DNA from: Bartonella alsatica
GTDB taxonomy: Bacteria; Pseudomonadota; Alphaproteobacteria; Rhizobiales; Rhizobiaceae
DNA: 64,000 nucleotides
Assembly: GCF_013388295.1 (NCBI RefSeq)
Contig: NZ_CP058235.1
Span: 1-64,000, forward strand
Reading direction: 5' to 3'
The notes under the pieces are model-generated. The model saw only the letters and a program-made list of their open reading frames with translations. It was not told the DNA's origin and searched no databases. Within the stretch, counting starts at the first letter, position 1. Each line of letters starts with the position of its first letter. The translations under genes were made by a program, and so were the position numbers. Positions 1 to 11,203 of this stretch are shown one piece after another.

Positions 1-1314
1 ATGATTCAGCAAGAAAATGACATACAAAAGCGCTTTTTTAATGATAATTTACAAACCGTTGACATCGCAGTCTTTGATGCGATTAGGGGGGAGTTTGAGC
101 GCCAACAACATGAAATTGAGCTGATTGCTTCGGAGAATATTGTTTCAAGAGCGGTTCTTGAGGCACAAGGATCGATTTTAACAAATAAATATGCAGAAGG
201 TTATCCGAGAAAGCGCTATTATGGGGGATGTCAGTTTGTTGATGTCGTTGAGGATTTAGCAATTGAACGAGCAAAACAGCTTTTTGGTGCTGCTTTTGCG
301 AATGTTCAACCTAATTCTGGTAGTCAAATGAATCAGGCTGTGTTTTTAGCTTTACTCCAGCCTGGCGATACATTTATGGGATTAAATTTAAATTCTGGTG
401 GTCATCTTACGCACGGTTCATCTGTCAATATGTCTGGAAAATGGTTTGGTGTTGTTTCCTATGATGTGCGTCAAGAAGATCAGATTCTTGATATGGAGGA
501 AGTTGAACGCCTTGCAAAAGAACATAAGCCTAAGCTTATTATAGCGGGAGGATCATCTTATTCTCGCCTGTGGGATTGGAGACGGTTTCGTGAAATTGCA
601 GATGAAATTGGTGCTTATTTTCTTGTTGATATGTCTCATATTGCTGGTTTAGTTGCTGGCGGGGTTCATCCTTCTCCTGTTCCACATGCACACATTGTAA
701 CGACTACAACGCATAAATCGTTGCGTGGTCCTCGAGGTGGTTTGATATTAACAAATGATGAGCTTTTAGCCAAAAAAATTAATTCAGCAATTTTTCCTGG
801 TCTTCAAGGTGGTCCTCTAATGCATGTGATTGCAGCTAAGGCTGTTGCATTTGCGGAGGCTTTGCAGCCTTCTTTTAAGAGTTACAGTGCTAATGTTATT
901 GCCAACGCTAAAATTTTAGCAAAAACATTACAGAGGAATGGTTTTGATATTGTTTCTGGTGGTACAGATAATCATTTATTGTTGGTTGACTTGCGTTCCA
1001 AAAATATCACAGGAAAACGTGCTGAATTGGCTTTAGGACGGGCGCATATTACCTGTAATAAAAATGGAATTCCTTTTGACCCTGAAACTCCGTCTATAAC
1101 ATCGGGAATTCGTTTGGGATCACCTGCTGCGACGACACGTGGTTTTACAGAAAAAGAGTTTATTCAAATTGGAGAATTGATTTCAGAAGTTCTTGATGGT
1201 CTTAAGCTAGCAAAAAGCGATGAGGATAATAGTCTCGTTGAAATGGCTGTTAAGAAAAAGGTGAAAGATATAACGAATCAATTTCCTCTTTACTCTTATC
1301 TTAGCACTTATTAA
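1..1314 (+). CDS. glyA: Serine hydroxymethyltransferase
   Basis: Cytosolic PLP enzyme that interconverts serine and glycine while loading the one-carbon unit on tetrahydrofolate. The 437-residue protein is about 20 residues longer than E. coli GlyA because of its N-terminal leader; the family core begins near [11 protein letters not shown]. Visible family marks are the [13 protein letters not shown] substrate segment, [13 protein letters not shown], the [12 protein letters not shown] cofactor segment, and [14 protein letters not shown] with the PLP-binding lysine at residue 239. The ATG is base 1 of the window, so its ribosome binding site and any upstream start cannot be seen. nrdR follows after 13 bases, so glyA is probably the first gene of a glyA-nrdR-rib-nusB transcript, the usual Rhizobiales order. 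The gene looks complete and ordinary. Confidence 0.96.
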   Translation: MIQQENDIQKRFFNDNLQTVDIAVFDAIRGEFERQQHEIELIASENIVSRAVLEAQGSILTNKYAEGYPRKRYYGGCQFVDVVEDLAIERAKQLFGAAFANVQPNSGSQMNQAVFLALLQPGDTFMGLNLNSGGHLTHGSSVNMSGKWFGVVSYDVRQEDQILDMEEVERLAKEHKPKLIIAGGSSYSRLWDWRRFREIADEIGAYFLVDMSHIAGLVAGGVHPSPVPHAHIVTTTTHKSLRGPRGGLILTNDELLAKKINSAIFPGLQGGPLMHVIAAKAVAFAEALQPSFKSYSANVIANAKILAKTLQRNGFDIVSGGTDNHLLLVDLRSKNITGKRAELALGRAHITCNKNGIPFDPETPSITSGIRLGSPAATTRGFTEKEFIQIGELISEVLDGLKLAKSDEDNSLVEMAVKKKVKDITNQFPLYSYLSTY

Positions 1315-1327
1315 GGACACAAAAGAG

Positions 1328-1810
1328 ATGCGCTGTCCTTACTGTCAATATGAGGATACACAAGTTAAAGATTCACGTCCTTCAGAGGAGGGAGCAGTTA
1401 TTCGTCGTCGGCGTGTGTGTTCCGTTTGTGGTGGTCGTTTTACAACTTTTGAACGTGTTCAGTTACGTGAACTCTTGGTGTCTAAAAAAAGTGGTCGATG
1501 CGAGCCATTTGATCGAGATAAATTGATGAGGTCAGTTGATATAGCTGTACGTAAACGTAATATTGATCCTGATTATATTGAACGAGCGATTTCTGGTATT
1601 GTACGTCAACTTGAGAGTTTGGGAGAACCAGAAATTCCTTCCGAAAAAATTGGGCATCTTGTGATGGAAGCATTGAAAAGAATTGATGATATTGCCTATA
1701 TCCGTTTTGCTTCTGTCTATCGAGATTTTCGTAATGCAAGCGATTTTCACGATGTTATAGACGAATTATCAAAGGGTATAACGGATATAGAATTTCGTTT
1801 TGATGAATAA
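1328..1810 (+). CDS. nrdR: Transcriptional repressor NrdR
   Basis: ATP/dATP-sensing repressor of ribonucleotide reductase genes, acting by binding NrdR boxes in promoters. The 160-residue length is normal. The N-terminal zinc ribbon shows C3-C6 and C31-C34 with the basic VIRRRRVC stretch between them, and the ATP-cone domain occupies roughly residues 49-139, starting near [18 protein letters not shown]. It sits 13 bases after glyA and its end overlaps the start of ribD, so it is co-transcribed with both. I saw no ribonucleotide reductase gene in the window, so its targets lie elsewhere. Confidence 0.96.
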   Translation: MRCPYCQYEDTQVKDSRPSEEGAVIRRRRVCSVCGGRFTTFERVQLRELLVSKKSGRCEPFDRDKLMRSVDIAVRKRNIDPDYIERAISGIVRQLESLGEPEIPSEKIGHLVMEALKRIDDIAYIRFASVYRDFRNASDFHDVIDELSKGITDIEFRFDE

Positions 1811-2930
1811 AAAAGTGCAAGATGAGCGGTTTATGGCTGCAGCTATCCGTTTGGCAGAACGTCACGTCGGTCTTACAGGTGAGAATCCCTCGGTTGGTAC
1901 GTTAATTGTACAAAATGATAATGGTGCGGGTACATTTATTGTTGGCTATGGTGTAACGGCCATTCATGGAAGGCCTCATGCTGAAGTGCAAGCTTTACGT
2001 ATGGCGGGTTCCTTAGCACGCGGTGCTACTGCTTATATTACTTTAGAGCCTTGTTCGCATTATGGAAGAACTTCGCCATGTGTAAATGCACTTATTGAGT
2101 CAGGTATTTCTCGGGCTGTGATTGCTCTTACTGATTTAGATAAGCGGGTTGATGGTCGTGGTATTGCTCTTTTACGTGCAGCTGGTATTGAGGTTGTTGA
2201 GGGAGTTTTAGCTGAAGAAGCCTTTGAAACTTTGTGTACTCATTGGTGTATAAGGAAACTGCAACGTTGTGCTGTTACTCTTAAAATGGCAATTTCGGCT
2301 GATAATGGTGTGGGAAAAAAGGGGCAGGGTAGAATAAAAATTAGTGGAATGATTTCTCACACTCATACGCATATTCTACGTGCTCAGAATGATGCTATTC
2401 TTGTTGGTATTGGTACTATATTAGCAGATGATCCACAATTGAGTTGTCGTTTGCCAGGGATGGAGATGCGTTCGCCTACACGTATTATTTTAGATGCAGA
2501 TTTATGTATTCCAGTTGATGCGAAAGTTGTTCAAACGGCAACAAAAATTCCTACATGGGTTATTTGTGATATAAATCTTTCAACGGAAAGAAAAAAAAGT
2601 GCATTAGAGCACTATGGTGTGTCTGTGTACTCAGTAGAAATGAACAATGGTTTCATGCCACCTTTTGCTATTTTACAGCTGCTTTATCAACATGGAATCA
2701 ATAGTGTTTTACTTGAGGGAGGTGTAAAGACAGGTGAAAAGTTTTTAAATGCTGGTTGTGTAGATCATTTGATATGCTTTTATACACCCGTTATTTTAGG
2801 AAAAAATCGTATTGAGGCACCTCATTTTGGAAATTATCTTTCGCAGTTTCATGAAGTTGAAACAAGAATGTTTGGAAATGACCGTTTTTATAAATGGAGA
2901 CGTAAGACATTATGTTCACAGGGATTATAA
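1803..2930 (+). CDS. ribD: Bifunctional riboflavin deaminase/reductase RibD
   Basis: Catalyses two successive steps of riboflavin synthesis: deamination of the 2,5-diaminopyrimidine and NADPH reduction of the ribosyl side chain. The N-terminal cytidine-deaminase-like domain carries HAEVQAL near residue 59 and [11 protein letters not shown] with zinc cysteines near residues 84 and 93. The C-terminal reductase domain begins near [11 protein letters not shown] and includes [13 protein letters not shown] and LLEGGVKT. The ATG at 1803 overlaps the end of nrdR by 8 bases; a TTG one codon upstream is also possible. The stop lies inside ribE, so coupling is likely. About 375 residues is the normal length. 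Confidence 0.95.
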   Translation: MNKKVQDERFMAAAIRLAERHVGLTGENPSVGTLIVQNDNGAGTFIVGYGVTAIHGRPHAEVQALRMAGSLARGATAYITLEPCSHYGRTSPCVNALIESGISRAVIALTDLDKRVDGRGIALLRAAGIEVVEGVLAEEAFETLCTHWCIRKLQRCAVTLKMAISADNGVGKKGQGRIKISGMISHTHTHILRAQNDAILVGIGTILADDPQLSCRLPGMEMRSPTRIILDADLCIPVDAKVVQTATKIPTWVICDINLSTERKKSALEHYGVSVYSVEMNNGFMPPFAILQLLYQHGINSVLLEGGVKTGEKFLNAGCVDHLICFYTPVILGKNRIEAPHFGNYLSQFHEVETRMFGNDRFYKWRRKTLCSQGL

Positions 2931-3529
2931 GTGATATTGGTTGTGTTGAAGATGTTCAATCTTTAAAGCAAGGGTTACGTTTAAAAATTTCTACATGCTA
3001 TGATATAGATAGTTTAAAAATTGGCACGTCAATTGCATGTTCAGGGATTTGTCTCACAATTGTTGAACGGGGATCAAAACAAGCAAAAAGCAATTGGTTT
3101 TCGGTAGAAGCATGGGAAGAAACGTTGCGTTTGACTAATCTTATGCAATGGACAAAAGGAACTTTTGTTAATTTAGAACGATCGCTACGACTGGGTGATG
3201 AAGTGGGAGGACATTTGGTTTCTGGTCATATTGATGGTTTAGCTGAGATTATTGATAAGAAGAATGAAGGGGATGCGATTCGTTTTTTTCTACAAGTTCC
3301 AAAACAATTTACGCCCTTTATTGTCAATAAAGGTTCTCTTGCACTTAATGGGACATCTTTGACTGTAAATTGTATTGAGGATTGTATTTTTGATGTTCTT
3401 ATTATTCGCCATACACTTGAAGTAACGACTTGGGGACAAACGAAAATTGGAGATAAGGTCAATTTAGAGATTGATCAGCTTGCTCGTTACGCTGTTAAAT
3501 TTTCTGGCTTTAAAATAAAAGATGAATAA
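2912..3529 (+). CDS. ribE: Riboflavin synthase, alpha subunit
   Basis: Dismutates two 6,7-dimethyl-8-ribityllumazine molecules to riboflavin and the pyrimidine precursor. The protein has the diagnostic N-terminus [10 protein letters not shown] and the two internally repeated lumazine-binding halves, each with a GxSxACSGxCLTV-like motif: IACSGICLTIVE in the first and LALNGTSLTVN in the second, plus GGHLVSGHIDG between them. It is 205 residues, the usual size. The ATG lies 19 bases inside ribD in another frame, so translation is probably coupled. ribH follows after 67 bases. Confidence 0.96.
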   Translation: MFTGIISDIGCVEDVQSLKQGLRLKISTCYDIDSLKIGTSIACSGICLTIVERGSKQAKSNWFSVEAWEETLRLTNLMQWTKGTFVNLERSLRLGDEVGGHLVSGHIDGLAEIIDKKNEGDAIRFFLQVPKQFTPFIVNKGSLALNGTSLTVNCIEDCIFDVLIIRHTLEVTTWGQTKIGDKVNLEIDQLARYAVKFSGFKIKDE

Positions 3530-3596
3530 GCAGAAACTTTATCTATGGTGTTTAGATTTGTTTGCTCTATAAGCTTAATTTTTGTGAGATTCTGTT

Positions 3597-4055
3597 ATGG
3601 TAAAAGAAATACGTAAAAAGTCGCATGTATTGATTATCGAAGCTCGTTTTTATAATGGAATTTCTGATGCACTTTTGGCAGGTGCCATAAGTGCCTTGCA
3701 AAAAGCTGAAGCAAGCTATGATGTTGTGACAGTTCCGGGAGCATTAGAAATACCAGGTGCAATAGCTTTTTCCGAAAAAGAGAGTAAGTTTTTATATGAT
3801 GGTTATGTCGCGCTTGGGTGTGTCATTCGAGGTGAAACATATCATTTTGAGATTGTCGCCAATAATTCTTGTCGTGCATTGATGGATTTAACTGTTCATA
3901 AACATTTGGCTATTGGAAATGGTATTTTGACTGTTGAAAATGAAGGACAAGCATGGGAGAGAGTAAAAAAGGTTGAAAAAAATAAAGGTAGTTTTGCTGC
4001 TGAAGCTGCTTTATGTATGATCGCTCTAAAAAAGAGACTTGGAGATAATCAGTAA
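3597..4055 (+). CDS. ribH: 6,7-dimethyl-8-ribityllumazine synthase
   Basis: Condenses the pyrimidine product of the RibD branch with 3,4-dihydroxy-2-butanone 4-phosphate to give the substrate of RibE. Family marks are the [12 protein letters not shown] start, [11 protein letters not shown], and [14 protein letters not shown] with the expected histidine next to the active-site loop. It has 152 residues, as in the icosahedral or pentameric enzymes. The first 67 bases upstream are non-coding, and nusB starts only 2 bases after the stop. The pathway's ribA/ribB functions are not in this window. Confidence 0.95.
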   Translation: MVKEIRKKSHVLIIEARFYNGISDALLAGAISALQKAEASYDVVTVPGALEIPGAIAFSEKESKFLYDGYVALGCVIRGETYHFEIVANNSCRALMDLTVHKHLAIGNGILTVENEGQAWERVKKVEKNKGSFAAEAALCMIALKKRLGDNQ

Positions 4056-4057
4056 AT

Positions 4058-4528
4058 ATGTCTGATATGAAAGGGAGAGATTCTCCCCGTTTAGCTAATA
4101 AGCGTGGAGCAGCAAGACTCGCTGCAGTTCAAGCACTTTATCAAATGGATATAGTTGGTTCTGGAGTGATGGAAACAGCAGCAGAATATGAGGTTTATCG
4201 TCTAGGAAAAGATATTGATGGAGATCAGTATCTTAATGCTGATTTTCAGTGGTTTTTGGCTATTATTACTGGTGTTGTAAAGAATCAAAAACAGCTTGAT
4301 CCTATGCTCCATCAACAGCTCTCTGCAGAGTGGTCACTTTCCCGTCTTGATTCTATATTACGCGCAATTTTACGTGCAGGTTTATGGGAGTTAATCAATC
4401 GCCTAGATGTGCCTGTGGCTGTTGTTATGGATGAATATGTGGATATAGCAAAGGCATTTTTTGAAGGTGATGAACCAAAGCTTGTCAATGCAGTTCTTGA
4501 CAGCATAGCAAAAAAAGTTCGCACTTAA
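4058..4528 (+). CDS. nusB: Transcription antitermination factor NusB
   Basis: RNA-binding partner of NusE/S10 that promotes antitermination on rRNA operons. The 156-residue, all-helical protein shows the N-terminal [16 protein letters not shown] motif and the C-terminal family segment with [26 protein letters not shown] and the [10 protein letters not shown] end. It begins 2 bases after ribH, the standard ribH-nusB arrangement. It ends 9 bases before a strong inverted repeat at 4538-4564, facing the convergent bamE gene. Confidence 0.95.
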   Translation: MSDMKGRDSPRLANKRGAARLAAVQALYQMDIVGSGVMETAAEYEVYRLGKDIDGDQYLNADFQWFLAIITGVVKNQKQLDPMLHQQLSAEWSLSRLDSILRAILRAGLWELINRLDVPVAVVMDEYVDIAKAFFEGDEPKLVNAVLDSIAKKVRT

Positions 4529-4537
4529 GAGTAGCGT

Positions 4538-4564
4538 TACAATCCTGATAATATCAGGATTGTA
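4538..4564. terminator. Inverted repeat between convergent nusB and bamE
   Basis: A perfect 12-bp stem with a 3-base AAT loop lies between two convergent genes. There is no long T-run on either strand, so it is a probable but not classical shared terminator or mRNA 3'-end stabiliser. Confidence 0.65.
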
Positions 4565-4581
4565 TGCAAGCTGTTATAACT

Positions 4582-5061
4582 TTAGTTATGGATTGGTAAG
4601 TTCGCGGGGCCTTTTATAATTTGAAGTAAAAAAGGTTGCTCTTTTGTTGCGGTTGGTGTTGTTTGCGCAATAAAATCAAACACTTGCCCATCTTTTAAAC
4701 CATATTTAGCTACTTTAGTAACCTGGTTGTTTTTGTTAAAGTAAATGACCAAAACTTTGCGATCAATAATTTTTGTTTTCATAAATTGCATTCCACGGTA
4801 ACGCGTTTGTGAGATATAATAAAAGACCTCATTATCATATTTTGTTTTTAGCGAGGGGGTTCCTAATGTGAGAAGAACTTGCTCTTGGCTTGAACCAGGG
4901 GAAATAGAATTAAGAGCATTTTTATCAAGAATGTAACCTTCTTGATATATTTGCCTTGTACCTGAGGAATCAAGAATACTACAACTCGCAACCGCTAGCA
5001 TGCTTGCTATTGATAGACCAATCAATAATTTACACCTGATTAAATCCACTATATGGGGCAT
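4582..5061 (-). CDS. bamE: Outer-membrane assembly lipoprotein BamE (SmpA/OmlA family)
   Basis: Small lipoprotein of the BAM complex that supports BamA in outer-membrane protein insertion. The N-terminus is a signal peptide with lipobox LAVASC. The SmpA/OmlA fold follows: YQEGYILDKNALNSISPGSSQEQVLLTLGTPS, then the YYISQTRYRGM strand. I chose the ATG at 5061 (159 residues), which has an AAGGGAGA-like site about 15 bases upstream. The reading frame extends further upstream only from a TTG at 5118. In the window it is divergent from yceD, as in many Rhizobiales, and convergent with nusB. bamA is at 31.7 kb. Confidence 0.88.
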   Translation of the reverse strand: MPHIVDLIRCKLLIGLSIASMLAVASCSILDSSGTRQIYQEGYILDKNALNSISPGSSQEQVLLTLGTPSLKTKYDNEVFYYISQTRYRGMQFMKTKIIDRKVLVIYFNKNNQVTKVAKYGLKDGQVFDFIAQTTPTATKEQPFLLQIIKGPANLPIHN

Positions 5062-5284
5062 TTGAAACAATGATATCTCCCTTTTATACTTAGATACACT
5101 AGAAGAAGGCAACCTCAAATTTTTCTCATTTTAGCTTAATTTGCCATAGCTTACATTGAGCTTCCCTGTTATAAAGTGAATTATGCCATACAGAATTTCT
5201 TTAGAAAAGAAAAAAATGATTGAAATATATTTTGGCTAAATAAAAGCGCAATACATTACATCTTTTCCTATTCGGGAGTTGCCA

Positions 5285-5848
5285 ATGAATGTTCAAAATG
5301 TTTCTCAAATGACATTTGCTTTGGCTTATCCAATATCGGTACGTTCATTACCTTTTAAAGGTATAAGGGTTCATATTTGTGCAAATCAGCAAGAATGTGC
5401 TCATTTAGCTAAAAATCATGCTTTAGTTGAAGTAAAATCTTGTGAAGGAAAATTCCATATTTTTTCGTGGAAAAAACGCGGTGTACGTATAAAAGGTCTA
5501 TTGCGAGCACGTATAATACAGTTATGTGTTGTTACATTAGAACCATTAGAAAGTGTTCTTCATGAAAATATTGAGGTTGTTTTTGTCCCTGAAGACTCAA
5601 ATTTGATCAAACCAAAAATATCGGAGAATACGGGAGAATTGTTTATAGATATGGAGGGGCTAGATACACCAGAAGTGTTCTATGGTGATAAAATTGATAT
5701 TGGTGCAGTCATGGAAGAATTTTTTGAGTTATCTATTAATCATTATCCACGCAAAGAAGGAGTAAAGATGGATGTGATTGAAAATTTAGAAAAAGCTGAA
5801 CCAAAATTATCGCCATTTTCCATTTTGAGAAGTTGGAAACAGTTGTAG
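5285..5848 (+). CDS. YceD family protein (DUF177)
   Basis: Member of the DUF177/YceD family, whose relatives affect 23S rRNA accumulation or are co-expressed with ribosomal protein L32 and fatty-acid genes; the exact role here is unknown. The recognisable part is the central CVVTLEPLESVLHENIEVVFVPE motif (family pattern C-V-x-T-L-x-P) followed by the acidic DIGAVMEEFFELSINHYPRK segment. The ATG at 5285 has GGGAG about 6 bases upstream and gives 187 residues; a TTG at 5279 is less likely. It is divergent from bamE and lies 100 bases before plsX, the usual alphaproteobacterial setting. rpmF is not adjacent. Confidence 0.85.
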   Translation: MNVQNVSQMTFALAYPISVRSLPFKGIRVHICANQQECAHLAKNHALVEVKSCEGKFHIFSWKKRGVRIKGLLRARIIQLCVVTLEPLESVLHENIEVVFVPEDSNLIKPKISENTGELFIDMEGLDTPEVFYGDKIDIGAVMEEFFELSINHYPRKEGVKMDVIENLEKAEPKLSPFSILRSWKQL

Positions 5849-5948
5849 GAACATTATTTTCTGCGGAATTATTTTCGTGCGATATGTTTTTTTGTTGTTC
5901 TAATAGCAAAAAGTTGTAATAGGCGTTTAAAAGCGTGAATGAAAAGAT

Positions 5949-7034
5949 ATGGGATATGCAGGCGTGATTAGAATTTCTGTGGATGTCATGGGCGGTGATT
6001 ATGGTCCAGAAGCAATTATTGCAGGAGCAGCAATTGTACAAAAATATTTGCCAAATATTTATTTTCTGTTTTATGGGGTTGAAGAAGTTGTTAAGCCTGT
6101 TTTAAAAAAATACCCTTGTTTGGCTTCTGTGTCGCGCTTTTATTCCACAGAAAGCTATACGCGTATGGATGAGAAGCCAAGTCAAGCACTTCGCAACGGA
6201 CGCGGTAAATCGTCAATGTGGTATGCAATTGAAGCGGTAAAAAATGGTGAAGCTGATGCTTGCATTTCTGCGGGTAATACGGGTGCACTCATGGCAATGT
6301 CTTATTTTTGTTTAAAGATGATGGCAGAAGCTGAGCGTCCTGGGATTGCCGGTATTTGGCCAACACTTCGCAGTGAGAGTATTGTTTTGGATATTGGAGC
6401 AACGATTGGTGCATCTGCTAGCCAGTTGGTTGATTTGGCGGTTATGGGAGCAGGTATGTTTCGTGCTTTATATCACACTGAAAAACCAACTGTTGGGCTT
6501 TTAAATGTGGGTGTTGAAGAAGTTAAAGGTCTTTATGAAATTAAAAAGGCTGGAATGATATTGCGGAAAGTGCAATTAGAAGGGTTAGAGTATAAGGGAT
6601 TTGTTGAAGGAAATGACATTGGAAAAGGAACTGTAGATGTTGTTGTAACGGAAGGTTTTTCTGGTAATATTGCTTTAAAGACTGCGGAGGGAACTGCGCG
6701 GCAGATAGCAGAGATTTTAAACTCTGCTATGCGAAGTTCTTTTTTAACATCTCTTGGTTATTTTTTATCACGAAGTGCTTTTCGTACCCTAAAACACAAA
6801 ATGGATCCCGATAGAGTCAATGGTGGGGTGCTTTTAGGTTTGAATGGAGTTGTCATAAAAAGTCATGGTAGTGCTAATGCTAACGGTTTTGCTTCTGCTA
6901 TCCGCGTTGGTTATGAGATGGTTAATAATGGACTATTAAAAAAAATAACCGATGATTTACGATGGTTTCATGAAAATAAAGAAACACTTTTTGATCAAGA
7001 AAATGAAGCAACAATGGGTGGGGGAATATTATGA
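5949..7034 (+). CDS. plsX: Phosphate acyltransferase PlsX
   Basis: Converts acyl-ACP to acyl-phosphate, the donor used by PlsY in glycerophospholipid synthesis; a peripheral membrane enzyme. Family marks are [15 protein letters not shown] at the N-terminus, the [13 protein letters not shown] segment, [14 protein letters not shown], and the C-terminal [25 protein letters not shown]. The 361-residue length is normal. fabH follows after 49 bases, coupling phospholipid and fatty-acid initiation genes, and ihfA and a MerR-type regulator lie beyond. The first few residues before ISVDVM may be partly leader. Confidence 0.96.
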   Translation: MGYAGVIRISVDVMGGDYGPEAIIAGAAIVQKYLPNIYFLFYGVEEVVKPVLKKYPCLASVSRFYSTESYTRMDEKPSQALRNGRGKSSMWYAIEAVKNGEADACISAGNTGALMAMSYFCLKMMAEAERPGIAGIWPTLRSESIVLDIGATIGASASQLVDLAVMGAGMFRALYHTEKPTVGLLNVGVEEVKGLYEIKKAGMILRKVQLEGLEYKGFVEGNDIGKGTVDVVVTEGFSGNIALKTAEGTARQIAEILNSAMRSSFLTSLGYFLSRSAFRTLKHKMDPDRVNGGVLLGLNGVVIKSHGSANANGFASAIRVGYEMVNNGLLKKITDDLRWFHENKETLFDQENEATMGGGIL

Positions 7035-7083
7035 TAAGCTTTTGTAATATAAGTAGAAGATATGAGGAAAAGGTTAAGGACGA

Positions 7084-8058
7084 ATGATTCGATCCATTAT
7101 GTGTGGTGTAGGGAGTGCCTTGCCCAAAAAAGGCTTATCGAATGATGAGATTGCGAAATTTGTTGAAACGTCAGATTCATGGATTGTTCAGCGTACAGGA
7201 ATACGGCGACGCTATATAGCCAACGACAATGAAACAACTGTTTCTTTAGGAGTTGAAGCCGCGCAAGCAGCACTTATAAATGCCGGTTTAACAATAAAGG
7301 ATATTGATTGTATTATTTTAGCAACCTCAACTCCGAATCGTACCTTTCCTGCCTCTGCTGTTGAAATTCAACGTGCTTTGGGAATGAACCATGGATTCGC
7401 TTTTGATATTCAAGCTGTTTGCTCCGGTTTTATTTTTGCTTTAACAACAGGAGATGCTTATTTACGTTGCGGTGCTGCTAAGAGAATTTTAGTTATCGGC
7501 TCTGACACATTTTCTCGCATTTTAGATTGGAAAGATCGTACGACATGTGTTTTATTTGGTGATGGTGCAGGTGCTGCTATTTTGGAAGCACAAAAAAGTG
7601 AGGGGGAAGTTGCTTTTGATCGTGGTATATTGTCCACGAAATTACGCTCTGATGGCGCGTATATAAATAAGCTATATGTTGATGGTGGTCCTTCAACAAC
7701 GCAAACAACGGGTTATTTGCGCATGGAAGGGCGGGAAGTTTTTAAGTATGCGGTTGGGATGATAACGGATGTGGTTGATGATTGTTTTTCGGCTGCGGGT
7801 GTAGATTCTTCACAATTAGATTGGTTTGTACCTCATCAAGCTAATAAGCGTATTATTGAAGCATCAGCAAAAAAATTGGGAATTGCCATAAATAAAGTTG
7901 TGATTACTATTGATCAACACGGTAATACCTCTGCAGCATCAGTGCCATTGGCTTTAACAGCAGCTATCTGTGATGGAAGAATTAAAAAAGGAGATCTCAT
8001 CATGTTAGAAGCTATGGGAGGCGGGTTTACATGGGGGGCAATTCTTATTCGTTGGTAG
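7084..8058 (+). CDS. fabH: 3-oxoacyl-ACP synthase III (KAS III)
   Basis: Starts type II fatty-acid synthesis by condensing acetyl-CoA with malonyl-ACP. The catalytic triad is visible: C113 in QAVCSGF, His in [11 protein letters not shown] and Asn in [12 protein letters not shown]. The N-terminal [15 protein letters not shown] motif and the C-terminal [13 protein letters not shown] ending are typical. It is 324 residues, the usual length. It lies between plsX and ihfA in the conserved Rhizobiales order. Confidence 0.97.
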   Translation: MIRSIMCGVGSALPKKGLSNDEIAKFVETSDSWIVQRTGIRRRYIANDNETTVSLGVEAAQAALINAGLTIKDIDCIILATSTPNRTFPASAVEIQRALGMNHGFAFDIQAVCSGFIFALTTGDAYLRCGAAKRILVIGSDTFSRILDWKDRTTCVLFGDGAGAAILEAQKSEGEVAFDRGILSTKLRSDGAYINKLYVDGGPSTTQTTGYLRMEGREVFKYAVGMITDVVDDCFSAAGVDSSQLDWFVPHQANKRIIEASAKKLGIAINKVVITIDQHGNTSAASVPLALTAAICDGRIKKGDLIMLEAMGGGFTWGAILIRW

Positions 8059-8135
8059 ATTATAGTCGCTTGACCATATTTGAATAAAACGTATAAGACA
8101 CTTTGTAATTTTTAATATTTGAATAGGTGGGTATA

Positions 8136-8462
8136 ATGACAAGTAAGACAGTAACGCGTGCAGATTTAGCGAGCGTAGTTTGTAGAAGAGTGGGCTTGTC
8201 ACACACTGAATCAGCGGCTTTGGTTGAATTGGTTCTGGAAGAGATTTGTAATTCATTGGTGAGAGGTGAAGCAGTTAAATTATCTTCTTTTGCTACTTTT
8301 CAAGTTCGCAATAAGAATGAACGTGTTGGACGCAATCCGAAAACTGGTATTGAAGCGCCTATTCCACCGCGACGTGTAGTGACATTTAAGGCTGCAAATA
8401 TACTTAAACAAAGAATTCTAGATTCGCATCGCACAAGACAGAAAATGACTTCGCATGAATAA
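8136..8462 (+). CDS. ihfA: Integration host factor, alpha subunit
   Basis: DNA-bending nucleoid protein that works as a heterodimer with IhfB. HU/IHF family marks are [20 protein letters not shown] at the N-terminus, [14 protein letters not shown], and the DNA-binding arm region [24 protein letters not shown], with the proline that intercalates into DNA. The ATG at 8136 has AGGTGG 5 bases upstream and gives 108 residues; a GTG at 8127 is in frame but lies within that site. The last ten or so residues are a basic tail. ihfB is not in the window. Confidence 0.94.
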   Translation: MTSKTVTRADLASVVCRRVGLSHTESAALVELVLEEICNSLVRGEAVKLSSFATFQVRNKNERVGRNPKTGIEAPIPPRRVVTFKAANILKQRILDSHRTRQKMTSHE

Positions 8463-8656
8463 GTGCTGTTACAATGTTTGGTATTTGTTAAAAGAGATTG
8501 TATAAGATCTAGTTTTATATGTTTATTAAGAAAAAGGCTTTTTAGTTGAAATGTAGATAAGTCTAGACCTATTTTTGTCCAATCTTGTTGAGAAAATAGG
8601 AATCAGTGAATCTTTGTTGAATCATTCGTAGTGTTTTTTAGATAAGGTGTTGCAAA

Positions 8657-9160
8657 ATGGATAAGAGCTCTGATGCTTTTCGCACAATTAGCGAAGTAGC
8701 TGAGTTATTGGAGCTTCCGCAGCATGTTTTGAGATTTTGGGAAACGCGTTTTAAGCAGATTAAACCAATGAAACGTGGAGGAGGGAGGCGCTATTATCGT
8801 CCAGCTGATGTTGATTTGCTTAATGGTATTAAGCAGTTACTGTATGATCAAGGTTATACTATAAAAGGTGTACAGCGTCTTTTGAAGGAGAATGGTGTTG
8901 CTTTTGTTGCTGCATTTGGTAATGGCAGTCTTGATGCTATGAATATTGTAATGGAAAAAAAACATTTGAAACAAGCTTCTGAACTTAGCAACAATAAGCC
9001 TAAAAAATCTTCTTTTGGACTTTTGAGTTTTATGAGGAACGAGGGTGAAGCATCTGTCGGTTCTGTTAATGCTTACAAAGATAAAACTGATAAAGCATTA
9101 TTGCAAGAAACATTGTTTGAATTAATTGAATGTAAACGTGTACTTGATAGAGCACGATAA
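8657..9160 (+). CDS. MerR family transcriptional regulator
   Basis: Probable DNA-binding regulator of unknown target. The N-terminal winged helix-turn-helix of MerR type covers residues 1-80: [23 protein letters not shown], then the wing with [21 protein letters not shown] and [13 protein letters not shown]. The rest, about 85 residues, is low-complexity and helical with no recognisable ligand domain or cysteine cluster. The plsX-fabH-ihfA-merR order is conserved in Rhizobiales. The 194-base gap after ihfA may hold its own promoter. It converges on thrS with 45 bases between. Confidence 0.88.
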   Translation: MDKSSDAFRTISEVAELLELPQHVLRFWETRFKQIKPMKRGGGRRYYRPADVDLLNGIKQLLYDQGYTIKGVQRLLKENGVAFVAAFGNGSLDAMNIVMEKKHLKQASELSNNKPKKSSFGLLSFMRNEGEASVGSVNAYKDKTDKALLQETLFELIECKRVLDRAR

Positions 9161-9205
9161 CGATGCTTCTTCCCGCTTTATAGTTTTTTCATCTTTTAGC
9201 TTACT

Positions 9206-11182
9206 CTAGGCGTTTATTAAATGACGTAAATCTGGTGGAGTTGCTTCATCCGTGAGTTGCTTAATCGCTTCTTCTATGGACAAGAAGGTTTGTTCTGTGC
9301 TTCTTAAACGACGCATGTTTACGCTATTTGTTTCCGATTCACGTTTACCGCATACCAAAATTACAGGCACTTTTTGTAAAGAATGTTCACGTATTTTATA
9401 GTTAATTTTTTCATTACGGAGATCTGATGTCGCGGAAAGTCCAACAGCTTTAAGTCTCGCGGTTATTTTTTTTGCGTATTCATTTGCTTCTGATGTAATC
9501 GTTGCCACAATAATTTGTTCAGGTGCAAGCCAAAGGGGTATATGTCCAGCAAAATTTTCGATTAATATACCAAGAAAGCGCTCCATTGATCCAAAAATGG
9601 CCCGATGAATCATGACAGGTTGACATTTTTCTGAATCTTTACCGATATAAAACGCTCCAAAACGTTCAGGGAGATTGAAATCTATTTGTATTGTTCCACA
9701 TTGCCATTCACGACCGATAGCATCTTTCAATGTATATTCAAATTTTGGACCATAAAATGCGCCTTCGCCTGGTAGAATACTTGTTTTGATTTGTCCTGCA
9801 AATTTTGTCTCAATAGTTTTGAGAACGGACTTCATGATACTTTCCGCATGATCCCATAATGCGTCAGATCCAACTCGTTTTTCTGGACGTGTTGAAAGCT
9901 TAAGGATAATTTCTTTAAAACCAAAATCAGCATAGGTTGATAAGATTAAATCATTAATACTGAGACATTCGTCCGCTAATTGTTCCTCTGTACAAAAAAT
10001 ATGCGCATCATCTTGTGTAAAGCTACGTACACGCATAAGACCATGTAAAGAGCCTGAAGGCTCATAACGATGAACAAGACCAAATTCAGCGAGTCTAATA
10101 GGCAAATCTCGATAAGATTTTAAACCATGTTTAAAAATCTGTACATGACCAGGACAATTCATTGGTTTAAGAGCGAAAATGTTTTCATTATTCAAATCCT
10201 CAGCTGCTGGAATTGCTTTGAACATATTTTCTTTATACCATTCCCAATGGCCAGATATTTCCCAAAGTGATTTATTGAGAACTTGTGGTGCATTAACCTC
10301 AGCATATTGATAATCATCAAGACGTCTGCGCATATAGTTGATCAAATTTTGGAACATTCTCCAGCCTTTTTTATGCCAAAAAATCATTCCCGGTCCTTCT
10401 TCTTGGAAATGAAATAAATCCATTTCACGTCCCAAGCGGCGATGATCACGTTTTTCAGCTTCTTCTAGCATGTGTAGGTAGGATTTTAAATCATTTTCGT
10501 TCGCAAACGCCGTGCCATAAATTCTCGTTAGCATTGGCTTATTGGCATCACCACGCCAATAAGCTCCCGCGACTTTCATCAATTTGAAGGCATTTCCAAT
10601 TTGTCCAGTAGATTGCATATGTGGTCCACGGCAAAGATCAAACCAATCACCTTGATAATAGATTTTTAAATCTTGATTTTCAGGGATGCTATCGATAAGC
10701 TCAACCTTATAAAATTCACCTTTTTCAGAAAAAATTTTTCTTGCTTTTTCACGAGACCAAATCTCTTTTTTGAAAGCTTTATTGCGCTGAATAATTTCAC
10801 GCATTTTCTTTTCAATGATGGAGAGATCATCTAATGTAAAAGGTTGTTGACGTGCAAAATCATAATAAAAACCATTTTCAATAACAGGGCCAATTGTCAC
10901 TTGCGTTTCAGGAAAAAGTTCCTGTACTGCTTCAGCTAAGACATGTGCACAATCATGGCGTATGAGTTCAAGAGCACGTGGATCTTCTCGAGTAATAATT
11001 TCTATTTGACCAGATTGTCCTAATGGATCTGATAAATCTCGAGTGATTCCGTTAAGGTTATAGGCCACTGCTTTTTTTAAAAGTGATTTAGAAATAGATT
11101 CTGCTAATTCTAAACCAGTCATTTCGGTGGGGTAGTCACGTTTTGAACCATCAGGAAAAGAAAGAGAAACAGAGCAAGACAT
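9206..11182 (-). CDS. thrS: Threonyl-tRNA synthetase
   Basis: Class II synthetase that charges tRNA-Thr and edits serine. The 658 residues show a TGS domain at the N-terminus (about 1-65), the SAD/editing domain with [16 protein letters not shown] (about 75-90) and [15 protein letters not shown], the catalytic core with [13 protein letters not shown] and the zinc cysteine, motif 2 with [21 protein letters not shown], motif 3 near [19 protein letters not shown], and the anticodon-binding domain from about 560. A GGGG ribosome binding site precedes the ATG. A 7-bp hairpin lies 22 bases upstream, in the leader. Confidence 0.97.
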   Translation of the reverse strand: MSCSVSLSFPDGSKRDYPTEMTGLELAESISKSLLKKAVAYNLNGITRDLSDPLGQSGQIEIITREDPRALELIRHDCAHVLAEAVQELFPETQVTIGPVIENGFYYDFARQQPFTLDDLSIIEKKMREIIQRNKAFKKEIWSREKARKIFSEKGEFYKVELIDSIPENQDLKIYYQGDWFDLCRGPHMQSTGQIGNAFKLMKVAGAYWRGDANKPMLTRIYGTAFANENDLKSYLHMLEEAEKRDHRRLGREMDLFHFQEEGPGMIFWHKKGWRMFQNLINYMRRRLDDYQYAEVNAPQVLNKSLWEISGHWEWYKENMFKAIPAAEDLNNENIFALKPMNCPGHVQIFKHGLKSYRDLPIRLAEFGLVHRYEPSGSLHGLMRVRSFTQDDAHIFCTEEQLADECLSINDLILSTYADFGFKEIILKLSTRPEKRVGSDALWDHAESIMKSVLKTIETKFAGQIKTSILPGEGAFYGPKFEYTLKDAIGREWQCGTIQIDFNLPERFGAFYIGKDSEKCQPVMIHRAIFGSMERFLGILIENFAGHIPLWLAPEQIIVATITSEANEYAKKITARLKAVGLSATSDLRNEKINYKIREHSLQKVPVILVCGKRESETNSVNMRRLRSTEQTFLSIEEAIKQLTDEATPPDLRHLINA

Positions 11183-11203
11183 AAAATACCCCTTTAATCC
11201 AAT